Below, piece by piece: positions 35,200-44,526 of a stretch of 64,000 bases of DNA. The notes below the pieces were generated by a model that was not told the origin of the DNA, did not search any database, and saw nothing but the letters and a program-made list of their open reading frames with translations. Made by a program: the position numbers and the translations under genes. Positions within the stretch are counted from its first letter, which is position 1, and every line of letters begins with the position of its first letter. Source of the DNA: UBA1268 sp965662325 (GTDB lineage Bacteria > Planctomycetota > Planctomycetia > Pirellulales > UBA1268); assembly GCA_965662325.1 (NCBI GenBank), contig CBFIHW010000001.1:1-64000 (forward strand). The letters run 5' to 3'.

Positions 35200-36138
35200 A
35201 TGTCGGATGATCACTACCAAATACTGGGAGTTTCCCGCACTGCGACATCGGAAGATATCCAAAAGGCGTACCGCGAAATGGCGCGAAAATATCATCCGGA
35301 TTTACATCCTGACGATGATGCCGCAAAGGAACAGTTCAAAAAAGTACAGACGGCGTTTGATGTGCTGAATGATCCGAGTAAACGTGAGATGTATGATCGG
35401 TACGGAAGCTCTTTTGAGGGAGTTGGAGCTGGTGGAGGAGGAGGGTGGTCGCCACAAGGTCATCAGGGCGGCTTTCAGACTGGTGGAGAAGTCGATTTAG
35501 AAAGCTTGTTTGGTGGAGGTTTTGCCGACTTGTTTGGCGGTGGAAAGCGGCGTTCAAGTCGCCCGAGACGCAACCCCAGTGCACCAGGAGAGGATATTAC
35601 GGCAAATATCCGGATTCCTTTTCAGCTTGCAATTGATGGTGGGAAAACAGAGGTTCGTTTTGATCGAGATGGTACACATGAGACTCTTAGTATAACGATC
35701 CCACAAGGGCTTCCTGATGGATCTCGAATGCGGTTACGCGGACAGGGAAGACCTGGTGTTGGTGGTGGCGCATCTGGAGACCTTCTTCTCAGCGTGGGAG
35801 TTGAACCACACTCGGTCTATCGCAGAGAAGGAGACGTACTTGCAGTAAGTCTGCCAATAACTCTTTCGGAGGCTTTGGAGGGTGCAAAAGTCGATCTACC
35901 AACTCCGTGGGGAGTCATTAGCTTGCGGATACCAGCTGGAACCTCTTCTGGCAAGAAACTGCGTGCTGCCGGAATGGGGGTTCGCCATGCGAATGGTTCA
36001 AAGGGAGATCTCATTGCAGAAGTTCAGATTGTACTACCAGAGACGGATGATGAGGCTGTATCGAAAGCCCTGCTGGAGGCGGTAAAGACAGCTGAGGCGA
36101 GCGCACCAAAGGATCCTCGGGCTGCAATCAAGTGGTAA
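35200..36138 (+). CDS. DnaJ-class co-chaperone (CbpA-like)
   Basis: 312 residues. J domain at 5-70 with the HPD motif (KYHPDLHPDDD) that stimulates DnaK, then a Gly/Phe-rich linker (GVGAGGGGGW ... FGGGFADLFGGG), and a C-terminal two-domain substrate-binding region (GEDITANIRIPFQLAIDGG ... LPDGSRMRLRGQGRPG). The Cys-rich zinc domain of DnaJ itself is missing, so it is closer to CbpA/DnaJ2. Its stop lies seven bases inside the GTG start of rnpA, an unusual neighbour. Confidence 0.93.
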   Translation: MSDDHYQILGVSRTATSEDIQKAYREMARKYHPDLHPDDDAAKEQFKKVQTAFDVLNDPSKREMYDRYGSSFEGVGAGGGGGWSPQGHQGGFQTGGEVDLESLFGGGFADLFGGGKRRSSRPRRNPSAPGEDITANIRIPFQLAIDGGKTEVRFDRDGTHETLSITIPQGLPDGSRMRLRGQGRPGVGGGASGDLLLSVGVEPHSVYRREGDVLAVSLPITLSEALEGAKVDLPTPWGVISLRIPAGTSSGKKLRAAGMGVRHANGSKGDLIAEVQIVLPETDDEAVSKALLEAVKTAEASAPKDPRAAIKW

Positions 36139-36530
36139 CAAAACACGAAACAGATTTTCGTTTTAAAAAAAAGCTACGCTTGCTCCGTACGGATGATTTT
36201 CGTCGTGTCTACGCTCAACGTCAGTCTGTCGCTATCGGACCACTTGTTATGTACGGCGCACACCAAGCCACGAAGCGAAGCTACCCTAGGCTCGGTATAT
36301 CTGTCTCTCGTCGCGTCGGGAATGCAGTCGTAAGAAATCAATGGAAAAGAAGGTTGCGAGAAGCGTTTCGAATGGTAAGGCCAAAGTTTCCTGAAAGTTT
36401 TGATGTTGTGGTGATTGTTCGGGCTACTGGAAAACCAAAAATTGGTGAGAAAGCTGCGCACGAAACAGAGCAACTTCTAATTGGTTTAATAAATCGACTT
36501 CAGAATAAGATGAAGCAATCTGTTGAATAA
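36132..36530 (+). CDS. rnpA: RNase P protein component
   Basis: Basic 132-residue protein that joins the rnpB RNA (6 kb) to form RNase P. It shows LLRTDDFRRVYAQRQSVAIGPLVMYG, RLGISVSRRVGNAVVRNQWKRRLREAFR (the RNR signature) and FDVVVIVRATG. Start GTG 36132 overlaps the DnaJ-like gene. The usual upstream neighbour rpmH is absent, while the usual downstream neighbour yidD is present. Confidence 0.96.
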   Translation: MVTKHETDFRFKKKLRLLRTDDFRRVYAQRQSVAIGPLVMYGAHQATKRSYPRLGISVSRRVGNAVVRNQWKRRLREAFRMVRPKFPESFDVVVIVRATGKPKIGEKAAHETEQLLIGLINRLQNKMKQSVE

Positions 36531-36579
36531 TGAAATGTTCACCCGCTTCCGGCATGAAATGAATTTTTGGAGAATATAA

Positions 36580-36846
36580 GTGATTATCCAGGCATTTCGT
36601 TTGTGTATCTTTTCGCTCACCAGAACAATCAGTTGGGCTGTGGTGAAGTTTCTTGTGTTTCTTATCCGTGTGTACCAAGTCCTAATAAGTCCGTTGCTTG
36701 GCAGGCAGTGTCGATTTCAGCCAAGCTGCAGCAGATATTTTCAGGAATCTGTCATAAAGTACGGGCTACTTCGAGGAGTGCGAAAAGGATTGATTCGTAT
36801 ATGCCGATGCCATCCATGGAACAGTGGTGGCTATGATCCGCCCTGA
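36580..36846 (+). CDS. yidD: Membrane protein insertion efficiency factor YidD
   Basis: 88 residues. A hydrophobic/amphipathic N-terminal helix (FLVFLIRVYQVLISPLLG) is followed by the family core CRFQPSCSRYFQESVIKYG, GVRKGLIRICRCHPWNSGGYDPP. GTG 36580 follows GGAG by seven bases. The family is thought to assist YidC-dependent insertion. yidC is not in the window. The last 16 bases overlap the NUDIX gene tail to tail. Confidence 0.95.
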   Translation: MIIQAFRLCIFSLTRTISWAVVKFLVFLIRVYQVLISPLLGRQCRFQPSCSRYFQESVIKYGLLRGVRKGLIRICRCHPWNSGGYDPP

Positions 36847-37238
36847 ATAGCGGGCAAGGTGTCACGTAGCCAATTCACAACAAATCTATTGGCGGCAGGA
36901 AATGTACACAAATCAAGCTCGGCACGGGCTAGCCATTTGAATGGTTCACGAGGCTCTGGATGTTCGCACGGTTTGAGGGATCCTAAAAAGAAAACTATCT
37001 CAAAATGTCCTTCATCAGTGAATGTGCTATCAAGTTGTCGCTCGATGGAAATCTGAAGCCCGGTTTCCTCGAGACATTCTCGTACTGCGGCACTCGATGC
37101 TTGTTCACTTCCCTCGAGTTTGCCACCAGGGAACTCGTGAAATCCCTTTGCTGTAGATGCGGTCTTCGTACGTTTGCCTACCAGTACTCGTTGTTGATCG
37201 ATAACGATAGCAACAGCAATCCGTGTTTTTTCAGGCAC
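36831..37238 (-). CDS. NUDIX hydrolase, MutT-like
   Basis: 135 residues with the full NUDIX box G-x5-E-x7-R-E-x-x-E-E-x-G as GGKLEGSEQASSAAVRECLEETG. IAVAIVIDQQRVLVGKRT and FHEFPGGK are typical of MutT-type enzymes that hydrolyse oxidised nucleotides (8-oxo-dGTP), though substrates in this family vary. I chose GTG 37238, ten bases after the fabI stop, because starts further upstream (to 37313) overlap fabI. No clear ribosome binding site; coupling to fabI is likely. Confidence 0.88.
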   Translation of the reverse strand: MPEKTRIAVAIVIDQQRVLVGKRTKTASTAKGFHEFPGGKLEGSEQASSAAVRECLEETGLQISIERQLDSTFTDEGHFEIVFFLGSLKPCEHPEPREPFKWLARAELDLCTFPAANRFVVNWLRDTLPAIQGGS

Positions 37239-37248
37239 GTCAAATAGG

Positions 37249-38073
37249 TCAGTCTTGTTTTGGCACAAGATCAAGGAGTCGCCCTGGTGACCCCATGATG
37301 TTGTAACCAGCATCCACGTGAAGAAGTTCTCCGGTAATTCCTAGCGAGTCATGTGACACGAGCCAGGCACCTGCTTTCCCAACTTCTTGATGGGTGATAT
37401 TCCGGCCCATTGGAGACATGTGCTGGTACAAGCCGAGCATGTCTTCTACCCCTGCTCCACGGCCTGCAAGTGTCCGCAAAGGACCTGCACTGATTGCATT
37501 GACCCGCACACCCTGAGGACCAAGATCATAAGCCATATACTTCACGCAGGCGTCAAGTGTGGCCTTGCAGACACCCATGATGTTGTATCCAGGGACGACT
37601 TTTTCACCGCCAAAATAGGTGAGGGTCAAGATTGAAGCATCCTTGGCGAGTATTTCTCTGGATAATCGGCCGACAGCCAGAAGGCTGTATGCACTTGTTT
37701 CCATTGCTATACGAAAACCTTCACGGCTACAGTCCGTTGTTTCGCCTTTGAGGTCTTCCATTGGTGCATAGGCGATGGAATGAATGAGGAAATCAATAGT
37801 TCCAAATTCTTCCTGTGTTTTTTTCATGACAGCTGCTATTTGGTCATCACTCGACACATCCATCGGCACCAGGAATTTTGCATTTGGCTCATCATCAGTG
37901 AGCAAGGCAACCCGCCGCCGGTTTCGTTGCCGCGCATCGTCTGGCCTGTCCGGGAGGTGGCTGAAGCCGATCGTTGCACCTTCGGCGAGTAATTCTTTAG
38001 CAATTGCCCAAGCAATTGAGTGATCATTTGCTACGCCAAGGACAAGGCCCTTCATTCCGTCGTACCGGCCCAT
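37249..38073 (-). CDS. fabI: Enoyl-[acyl-carrier-protein] reductase (NADH) FabI
   Basis: Last reductive step of type II fatty-acid synthesis. 274 residues from ATG 38073, with GGGAGA at good spacing; upstream in-frame codons are not conserved. It has the FabI-type cofactor start GLVLGVANDHSIAWAIAKEL, the active-site YNIMGVCK (Tyr, Met and Lys spaced as Y-x2-M-x3-K, after GGEKVVPG), and ISAGPLRTLAGRG. FabI is the triclosan/isoniazid-type target in other bacteria. Upstream of the NUDIX gene and divergent from tRNA-Lys. Confidence 0.95.
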   Translation of the reverse strand: MGRYDGMKGLVLGVANDHSIAWAIAKELLAEGATIGFSHLPDRPDDARQRNRRRVALLTDDEPNAKFLVPMDVSSDDQIAAVMKKTQEEFGTIDFLIHSIAYAPMEDLKGETTDCSREGFRIAMETSAYSLLAVGRLSREILAKDASILTLTYFGGEKVVPGYNIMGVCKATLDACVKYMAYDLGPQGVRVNAISAGPLRTLAGRGAGVEDMLGLYQHMSPMGRNITHQEVGKAGAWLVSHDSLGITGELLHVDAGYNIMGSPGRLLDLVPKQD

Positions 38074-38232
38074 GTGGAAGTCTCCCGTTGAATAGTGTTT
38101 TACGTTGAAGAATGTAACGGCTTCGATGAATACACTCAATGCGCAATCAGGAACGCGAGAAAGATTCACTTTTCGTAGTAGAGTGCTGCCCCTTGTCACT
38201 TCGTCAGGCGAAGGGTAAGTTTTCGAACAGAT

Positions 38233-38306
38233 GCCCCGTTAGCTCAATTGGTTAGAGCATCTGACTCTTAATCAGAGGGTTCCAGGTTCGAGTCCTGGAC
38301 GGGGTA
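38233..38306 (+). tRNA. tRNA-Lys (anticodon CTT)
   Basis: 74-nt cloverleaf. Acceptor GCCCCGT pairs with ACGGGGT (the first pair is G-U), D arm AGCTCAATTGGTTAGAGC, anticodon arm TCTGA-CTCTTAA-TCAGA with CTT at the centre, and T arm CCAGGTTCGAGTCCTGG. Discriminator base A; CCA is not encoded. It decodes AAG. Confidence 0.96.
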
Positions 38307-38704
38307 CTCGCTATTTCTTTTTGTTGCTTTGCACAATAGCAGCTACTTATCGCACGCATTGCTTGTCAAACAACGCTCTTTACATCGTTGCTTTTAAAGA
38401 ATTGGCTTACTGGCGTCACGCTACGACCAAGAGTACCGTCTTGAAATGTATTTTTGGTAAGGAAAGTGTGGGGTTGGGTAAATAGTTGGGAAGAAACCCT
38501 CCCTGTAACCTTTGTGAGTTTTTGATGCGAGGTTGAGGGGATCCGACGAGTGCCAGAATTTCACAGCAGAGTTGGTAGATGGAGACATAGGGTATCTATT
38601 CAAAATAATTCGTATTCTCGATTTCTGACGAGTCTGTTTAGACTGTCTCCGGTAAGGATGGGTTCCTGCTGTTGAGTCAAGGTAAAAATACTTCGTAGGT
38701 GGTT
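38307..38704. other. Intergenic region between tRNA-Lys and the PhoH gene
   Basis: About 400 bases with no supported gene. TTTCTTTTTG shortly after the tRNA (38315-38324) could help end its transcript. Short frames present have no start signals or recognisable content. Confidence 0.4.
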
Positions 38705-40036
38705 ATGAAAGACCAGTCTCGTAAATTATTTGTTCTTGATACGAATGTTATTCTGCATGATTCAAACTGCATTCGAAATTTTAAGGAACACGATGTTGCG
38801 ATACCCATTACAGTCCTTGAAGAACTTGATAAGTTCAAACGTGGGAATGAGGATATCCATTTCCAGGCGAGGCAATTTCTGCGTGAATTAGATCAATTGA
38901 CTGGCGATCTTCTGTCGACAACAGGAGCGCCCCTTGGCCCTGGTCGCGGTGGTGTACGAGTGATATTGGGTGCTGAGCAGGATGATCGTATTGCCGCCGC
39001 ATTTCTTCAAAACACTCCAGATCATCGCATATTAAATACAGCGGCGAGCCTTCAGAAGGAGCGGCTGGACCGTCGAGTTATACTGGTCTCGAAAGACACG
39101 AACCTGAGGATGAAGGCGAAAGGACTTGGGGTTCTTGCGCAAGACTATACAAGCGACAAGATTGAGAGCTTCGACAAACTCTACATGGGAAAACGAGTTG
39201 TTGAGGATGTAGATGCAGACGTTATCGGTGATTTTTATACTGGGTCCGGTAAGGTCTCGGCTGAAGACTTGCCGAGCGTGTCGAATCCAATTGCGAATGA
39301 GAATTTTGTTCTTCGCGCTGGTAGTAAGTCAGTATTGGTGTCATTCAAGGCTTCTGATAATACCTTTGTGAGGGTAGAGAAAAAAAACTGTTATGGAATA
39401 AGTCCTCGGAATGCCGAGCAATCATTTGCTGTCAACGCACTTTTGGACGATGACGTAAAGTTGGTAACTCTCGCGGGTACTGCTGGTACTGGTAAAACAC
39501 TGCTGGCGTTGGCCGCAGCTCTCGAATGTCGCCAGCAATATCGTCAGATATTGCTGGCTCGCCCTGTTGTGCCTTTGTCTAATCGGGATCTTGGTTTTTT
39601 GCCAGGCGATATCACCGATAAGCTTGATCCGTATATGCAGCCTCTGTACGACAACCTAACTGTTATACGTCATCAGTTCCATGAAAGCTCTCCGGCTGCG
39701 CAGCGGATTCAGGAGATGCGAGAATCTGAAAAACTCTTGGTGACACCCTTGGCTTATATTCGTGGTCGCAGCTTACAAAAGATATTTTTTATTGTCGACG
39801 AAGCTCAGAACCTCACGCCTCATGAAGTAAAAACAATAATCACACGAGCAGGGGAAGGCACGAAAATCATTTTTACGGGTGACATACGTCAGATTGATCA
39901 ACCCTATCTCGACACTCTTTCGAATGGGCTGAGCTATCTCATTAACAGAATGGTAGGGCAGTCAATATTTGCGCACATTACATTAGAGAAAGGTGAGAGG
40001 TCTGCACTTGCCGATCTTGCAAGTGAGCTTTTGTGA
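38705..40036 (+). CDS. PIN-PhoH protein (YlaK/PhoH2-type ATPase)
   Basis: 443 residues in two parts. Residues 5-145 form a PIN nuclease-like domain (FVLDTNVILHDSNC with the first acidic residue, EELDKFKRG, RVILVSKDTNLRMKAKGLGV). Residues 230-440 form a PhoH ATPase (LAGTAGTGKTLLALAAAL Walker A; FFIVDEAQNLTPHEVKTIITR Walker B; FTGDIRQID). PIN-PhoH (PhoH2) proteins in mycobacteria act as RNA helicase/RNases. ATG 38705 is used; GTG 38699 is also open. Confidence 0.93.
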   Translation: MKDQSRKLFVLDTNVILHDSNCIRNFKEHDVAIPITVLEELDKFKRGNEDIHFQARQFLRELDQLTGDLLSTTGAPLGPGRGGVRVILGAEQDDRIAAAFLQNTPDHRILNTAASLQKERLDRRVILVSKDTNLRMKAKGLGVLAQDYTSDKIESFDKLYMGKRVVEDVDADVIGDFYTGSGKVSAEDLPSVSNPIANENFVLRAGSKSVLVSFKASDNTFVRVEKKNCYGISPRNAEQSFAVNALLDDDVKLVTLAGTAGTGKTLLALAAALECRQQYRQILLARPVVPLSNRDLGFLPGDITDKLDPYMQPLYDNLTVIRHQFHESSPAAQRIQEMRESEKLLVTPLAYIRGRSLQKIFFIVDEAQNLTPHEVKTIITRAGEGTKIIFTGDIRQIDQPYLDTLSNGLSYLINRMVGQSIFAHITLEKGERSALADLASELL

Positions 40037-40047
40037 ATGGGTTTCAT

Positions 40048-40701
40048 TTACAAGTTATCGAAACCCTGCCGAACGGCCCAAACCGCAGCCTGAGTGCGGT
40101 CTTTGACTTGTAGTTTTCGTAGAATATTTTGCACGTGTTCTTTTACCGTTTCGATACTTATTCCAAGTGAGTCTGCAATTTCTTGGTTTGAAAGTCCCAA
40201 TGAAATGATTTTTAGGACCTGAAACTCTCGGGGTGTTAATGGAGCGTTGACTTCTGGGGGTAGTGATCGTTTTGATAAACGTGCGGTCAGTTTTTTTAAT
40301 GGACTGTTGGGGCGAGCTGTCGAGTTCGCTGCTGCACCCTCGATGGCAGCGCATAGGGCATCTCTGCTTGTGGTCTTAAGGATGAAATCAGTCGCACCGG
40401 CAGCGGCTGCTCGGGCTATAGCGGTGGGGCTATCGAAAGCTGTGAATGCAATAATGTTGCACTTTGGGCAGATGTCCCGTAGTGGCTTGATGAGTGAAAT
40501 ACCATCCTCACCACCTTGAAGTCTCACATCGAGCAAAACAATGTCGGGCTGCAGGGTGCGGCAGTCTTCTAGCGCCCGCTCTCCTGAGAGTGCTGTTCCT
40601 ACGACGGTGATGTGACCACCATCTAAGATTACGGAGATTCCTTGTAGGACAATTTCATGATCGTCAATTAGAAATACACGTATTGGATGAGCATTCGTCA
40701 T
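40048..40701 (-). CDS. NarL/FixJ-type response regulator
   Basis: 217 residues. Receiver domain with the acidic pair (FLIDDHEIVLQG), phosphoacceptor Asp (DIVLLDVRLQGG), Thr (IIAFTAF) and Lys (FILKTTS) all present, followed by a Pro-rich linker and a LuxR-type HTH (LTPREFQVLKIISLGLSNQEIADSLGISIETVKEHVQNILRKL). It should bind DNA when phosphorylated. ATG 40701 follows GAGG; the frame is open to 40725. No histidine kinase is adjacent, so it is an orphan regulator. It is convergent with the PhoH gene, 11 bases apart. Confidence 0.94.
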   Translation of the reverse strand: MTNAHPIRVFLIDDHEIVLQGISVILDGGHITVVGTALSGERALEDCRTLQPDIVLLDVRLQGGEDGISLIKPLRDICPKCNIIAFTAFDSPTAIARAAAAGATDFILKTTSRDALCAAIEGAAANSTARPNSPLKKLTARLSKRSLPPEVNAPLTPREFQVLKIISLGLSNQEIADSLGISIETVKEHVQNILRKLQVKDRTQAAVWAVRQGFDNL

Positions 40702-40876
40702 CGTGGTTATCCTCTCGGCACGCATTGCGAGCCCATATCGTAGTCGTTCGGACGTCTATTGCCATCCGTTAGCCGGCCTCATACTGGTTTTGATGTTTTT
40801 TCCGTTATTAGGCTGCATGTTGAACGAGGAGAGCAGTTCGTGCTGTAAGTAATTTGGGGTTATCCCAGATAGGGTG

Positions 40877-43192
40877 TTATCCCGGAGAATTGAGTAACTG
40901 GTAGAGCCAGGGGTGCGTCCATGGGTTCCATGTGGGTGCTGCCGCGGACAATACCGAAAGTCCAAGAAGTATCAGTAAGAGTGAGTAGCCGGTCCTGCTG
41001 GCAGCCAAACGATCAGCTGCTGGCGTAAGAGAAGAGATCCAAATCGGTGCCAGCCAAAATACCCAACGGAACCCACTTGTTGAGCCACCATAGTTGCGGT
41101 CCCACGGTTGTCGGGTCAAGTAAAAAAGGATAACAGTGATCGAAACAGCAATAATCGACAGAGATAAGATCTGCCATCCATGTCCAGGTCTCCTTAGCAT
41201 AAAGATGAGACCGGGCAGAACGAGGAGCCAAACAGGGGTGAGTGAAAATATTCCATGGTGTCCAATGATTGCGTGAAACGCATACCGAGTAATCGATGCC
41301 TCACCACGGTCGATACCACCCGGTGATCGCCAATAGCTTTCAATCACTCGTCCGTTCGGCATTTTGAATCGATAGTCATACCAATTTTCTGGATTCCATT
41401 GATTTGCAGGAGTCTGTGTTTCAGAGGGTTTTAATGACATGTCAGAAGAATTTGGTGCGGCACGAAATGCGTATGGTGGCCATGCCGTGCCATGAGCAAG
41501 AATGTTTGATCCAAGTGCCGCAATCAAAACAGTAAGCACTGCCGGAAGAGTGGCACAAGCAGTCTGTCGCCAGTCAAATGCAGCTAGAATCCCTACGACG
41601 GCAGTGGTCCAAGCAAGTGCAGGAAGATCAAAAGCCGCAGCAAGACCAGCGGTCAGGCCGGCTGTTGCAAAAAGCAACCAAGAACGCCCTTCTTTTTTGG
41701 TAACAACCAAAACACAGTAAAGGCTTAGTGCAGTACACGCGGCAGCAAAGGAGTGATTGGTTAGTGCCACAGCGAATGTTGTAAGGAGGGTACCAAAGGC
41801 GATGGTCGCTGCAGACCAGATCTTTCCTCGATCGGTTGTGCCGATTAGTTCAATACAGCTACATGATGCAAGAATGATAATTCCCAAAGGAACGAGTCCG
41901 TAAAGAACTAGCATGAAGCGACCAAGAAGAAACGGATGGTCTCCGAGGGTCCATCCTGTTGCTTGAACAAGTAACCAATATGGCCCTGCGAGCAGAAGCG
42001 AGAGGAGTGGCGGTTTGCTCGAATACAGGTGCAATTCCCCATTTTTGTCTGGATGAACAACTGCATCAATTGTGTCCCATCCAGGTTCTGCTGCCAGGTC
42101 TTCAATCGCAAATGTCCCACGTTCTGCGAGACTTCGAATCGTTAGCCATCGGCTGCGATCGTTCGCTGAAAGAAAAGGGCGGAAAAGTCCCTTTTCACGT
42201 CGGATGCGATTGGACAGTTCTTGTCTTAGAGCAAACTCTTTGGCAGGGGTCAGTGGGGTTGAACTGCCTGCCGTTCGTCTTTCAATGGCTTCTTGAACAA
42301 GCCTCTTTTCCAACGCGAATCGATCTACTGTTGTAATCGTAGTGATCCGGCCAAGAACGCTGCTACATGCAATAAGAGCAAGAAGCCCATACATGAATTT
42401 TCGAAGACCAGCGGTAGGGTCAGCGAGAGAATTCTTCTGGTTTGCTGTGCAGAGTTGACCAGTCTGTAACCTCAGCCAAACAGAACCGAGATCGAACAGT
42501 CCACGGAAGAAACGCCCAATGCCATATTTGGAGACTCCTTGGGTACGCCGGCGGTGATGGACCGGCTGTTCGACAATACGGTGTCCTGAGGCTGCAGCGA
42601 GAACAGGTATAAACCGGTGCATGCCGGTCGCTAGCGGTAGCCGCTGAGCTACTTCACGACGCATTGCTTTCAGCCCACAATTGTGATCGTGAAGCGATAC
42701 GTTTGTAAGCCAGCTGACAAGCAGATTAAAAACTCGAGATGGCATTGTTTTATGCCAAGGGTCCAGCCGCGGTGTTTTCCATCCGTTCACAAGGTCGGCT
42801 TCTGCCGGGGGTGCCTTTTGACCAACAGGGGCCATGCCCAGTTGTGTGAGCATTTTCGGGATTTCACTTGGGTCATCCTGTCCATCACCGTCAAGCATGA
42901 CAACAGCTTCACCGCGAACGCTTGCGAACCCCCTTGAGAGAGCAGCGGATTTTCCACGGCCATCTTTGAGATGGATTAAATGAATGTGCGATGTGTCGCG
43001 CGAGAGGGATTCTACTTCATCAACTGATCTATCAGTTGAACCATCATTGATAACTAGAATTTCCCAGGAGAATCCGGCTGTCTCAAGTGATATACCAATC
43101 TCTTGTATTAGAGGGCCGATGTTACCCGCTTCATTACGGATGGGGATAACGAGTGAGACCTGAGGGAGATCAGTTGTGTGAGTTGAGGTCAT
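40877..43192 (-). CDS. GT2 glycosyltransferase fused to a polytopic membrane domain
   Basis: 771 residues. Residues 10-250 are a family-2 glycosyltransferase like dolichol/undecaprenyl-phosphate sugar synthases: VSLVIPIRNEAGNIGPLI, INDGSTDRS, DGDGQDDPSEIP (the D-x-D site), HDHNCGLKAMRREV and RTQGVSKYG. After residue 265 there are about 11 hydrophobic helices (LLALIACSSVLG ... PILWLLVLPGL-type segments) in the style of GT39/ArnT-type glycosyltransferases. One protein may thus charge a lipid carrier and use it, or flip it. An acidic residue pair early in the membrane part could not be assigned. Acceptor and sugar are unknown. Confidence 0.85.
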   Translation of the reverse strand: MTSTHTTDLPQVSLVIPIRNEAGNIGPLIQEIGISLETAGFSWEILVINDGSTDRSVDEVESLSRDTSHIHLIHLKDGRGKSAALSRGFASVRGEAVVMLDGDGQDDPSEIPKMLTQLGMAPVGQKAPPAEADLVNGWKTPRLDPWHKTMPSRVFNLLVSWLTNVSLHDHNCGLKAMRREVAQRLPLATGMHRFIPVLAAASGHRIVEQPVHHRRRTQGVSKYGIGRFFRGLFDLGSVWLRLQTGQLCTANQKNSLADPTAGLRKFMYGLLALIACSSVLGRITTITTVDRFALEKRLVQEAIERRTAGSSTPLTPAKEFALRQELSNRIRREKGLFRPFLSANDRSRWLTIRSLAERGTFAIEDLAAEPGWDTIDAVVHPDKNGELHLYSSKPPLLSLLLAGPYWLLVQATGWTLGDHPFLLGRFMLVLYGLVPLGIIILASCSCIELIGTTDRGKIWSAATIAFGTLLTTFAVALTNHSFAAACTALSLYCVLVVTKKEGRSWLLFATAGLTAGLAAAFDLPALAWTTAVVGILAAFDWRQTACATLPAVLTVLIAALGSNILAHGTAWPPYAFRAAPNSSDMSLKPSETQTPANQWNPENWYDYRFKMPNGRVIESYWRSPGGIDRGEASITRYAFHAIIGHHGIFSLTPVWLLVLPGLIFMLRRPGHGWQILSLSIIAVSITVILFYLTRQPWDRNYGGSTSGFRWVFWLAPIWISSLTPAADRLAASRTGYSLLLILLGLSVLSAAAPTWNPWTHPWLYQLLNSPG

Positions 43193-43388
43193 GCAAATTA
43201 AGGTGCGGTGGGTCGAGGAGACCGGCAGTCAGTGATATATCTGCTCATTCTTAGTATTGCACGGGATAGCCACATGCAACGAGTCAAAAATTGATTTTTC
43301 GCACTTTGCAGCAGACCAGTTTACAATCGAGAGTCTGTGGTCGAGAGAATTGGCCAAAATACGTACATAACCAGAGTTCCGCAACATC

Positions 43389-44462
43389 ATGACACGTCTG
43401 ATTTCTCTTGGTGTAATTCTTGGGCTGGTGGTGATATTTGGGCTGCTCTCGCTAAGAGTTATGTCCATTTTTCTATTGCCACTTCTGTTGGCTGCAATGC
43501 TTGTCGTGATTTTTGGACCTATGTACAGAGCTCTGCGGCAGAAGTTAGGGGTGCAGGAATGGCTCGCTGCTGGTCTCACGACAGGATTTGTTTTGATCAT
43601 AGTTCTTGTTCCGCTTGCGCTCCTTGTTGTCAGAGCCGGTGGAGATGCGATTGCAATGGCGCAAAGCCCTAATGGAATACGGCTTGACCCAACGGTGCTT
43701 TCCGGGCTCATTGAAACAGTGAATGAAACGACGGGTCTTTCCCTCACCGCTGACGACATCAATACAGAGTTGAAAAAAATAGCGGAAAACTTTTTTGGTC
43801 CGATTGCGACGCGTGCTCCAGTCGTGGCAGCAAAGTTGTTTATCGGAGTGATTATTATGACTGTCGCACTGTTTTACTTTCTCGCCGATGGGGCAAGAAT
43901 GTTTGACGCGGTGACACGATTAATTCCTCTCGATCAGCGATACCAGTGGCAGTTTTTAACAGAATTTGAGGAGGTTAGTCGTGCTGTAGTGAGCTCGACT
44001 TTATTGGCTGCGATAGTCCAGGCCGTCCTAGCGGGGTTTGGTTTTTATGTCGCGGATCTCCAGGCTGTTTTTCTGTTAACGCTACTTACATTTTTTGGTG
44101 CTCTTATACCGTTTGTTGGTGCCGCAGCAGTTTGGGGTTCAGCTAGCCTCTATCTACTCTTTTTTGCAAAGAGTACGTGGGCGGCTGTTGGTCTTGCGTT
44201 ATGGGGTGCCTTAGTGGTTTCAACAGTCGACAACATTATTAAGCCATACGTTTTGCAGGGGCAGTCAAAGCTTCATCCGCTGCTTGCGCTGCTGAGTATT
44301 CTGGGTGGAGTCGGTGCGTTGGGACCCATAGGAGTCTTTGTTGGGCCGATTGCAGTTGCATTCTTGCAAGCAGCCTTGACTATGCTACAGACTGAACTTG
44401 ATACGCTTTCAGATCACATGCCAGAGAAGGAAGCAACGGTCTCGCCGGAAAGCAACTTCTAA
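43389..44462 (+). CDS. AI-2E family transporter (YdiK/TqsA-type permease)
   Basis: 357 residues, about eight hydrophobic segments. Two N-terminal helices (LISLGVILGLVVIFGLLSL and IFLLPLLLAAMLVVIF) are followed by a third after FGPMYRALRQKLG, a soluble stretch, then five helices. The conserved FFGALIPFVGAAAVW and DNIIKPYVLQGQSKLHPLLALLSILGG near the C-terminus are family hallmarks. Members export autoinducer-2 or act in Na+/H+ exchange; substrate unknown here. The short acidic tail is unremarkable. Confidence 0.9.
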   Translation: MTRLISLGVILGLVVIFGLLSLRVMSIFLLPLLLAAMLVVIFGPMYRALRQKLGVQEWLAAGLTTGFVLIIVLVPLALLVVRAGGDAIAMAQSPNGIRLDPTVLSGLIETVNETTGLSLTADDINTELKKIAENFFGPIATRAPVVAAKLFIGVIIMTVALFYFLADGARMFDAVTRLIPLDQRYQWQFLTEFEEVSRAVVSSTLLAAIVQAVLAGFGFYVADLQAVFLLTLLTFFGALIPFVGAAAVWGSASLYLLFFAKSTWAAVGLALWGALVVSTVDNIIKPYVLQGQSKLHPLLALLSILGGVGALGPIGVFVGPIAVAFLQAALTMLQTELDTLSDHMPEKEATVSPESNF

Positions 44463-44526
44463 TTTTTTAGTCAGGTTCAGTTGATTTGAGAAATCTCTGA
44501 TCAATAACTTTTTATGAGGAACAGCT

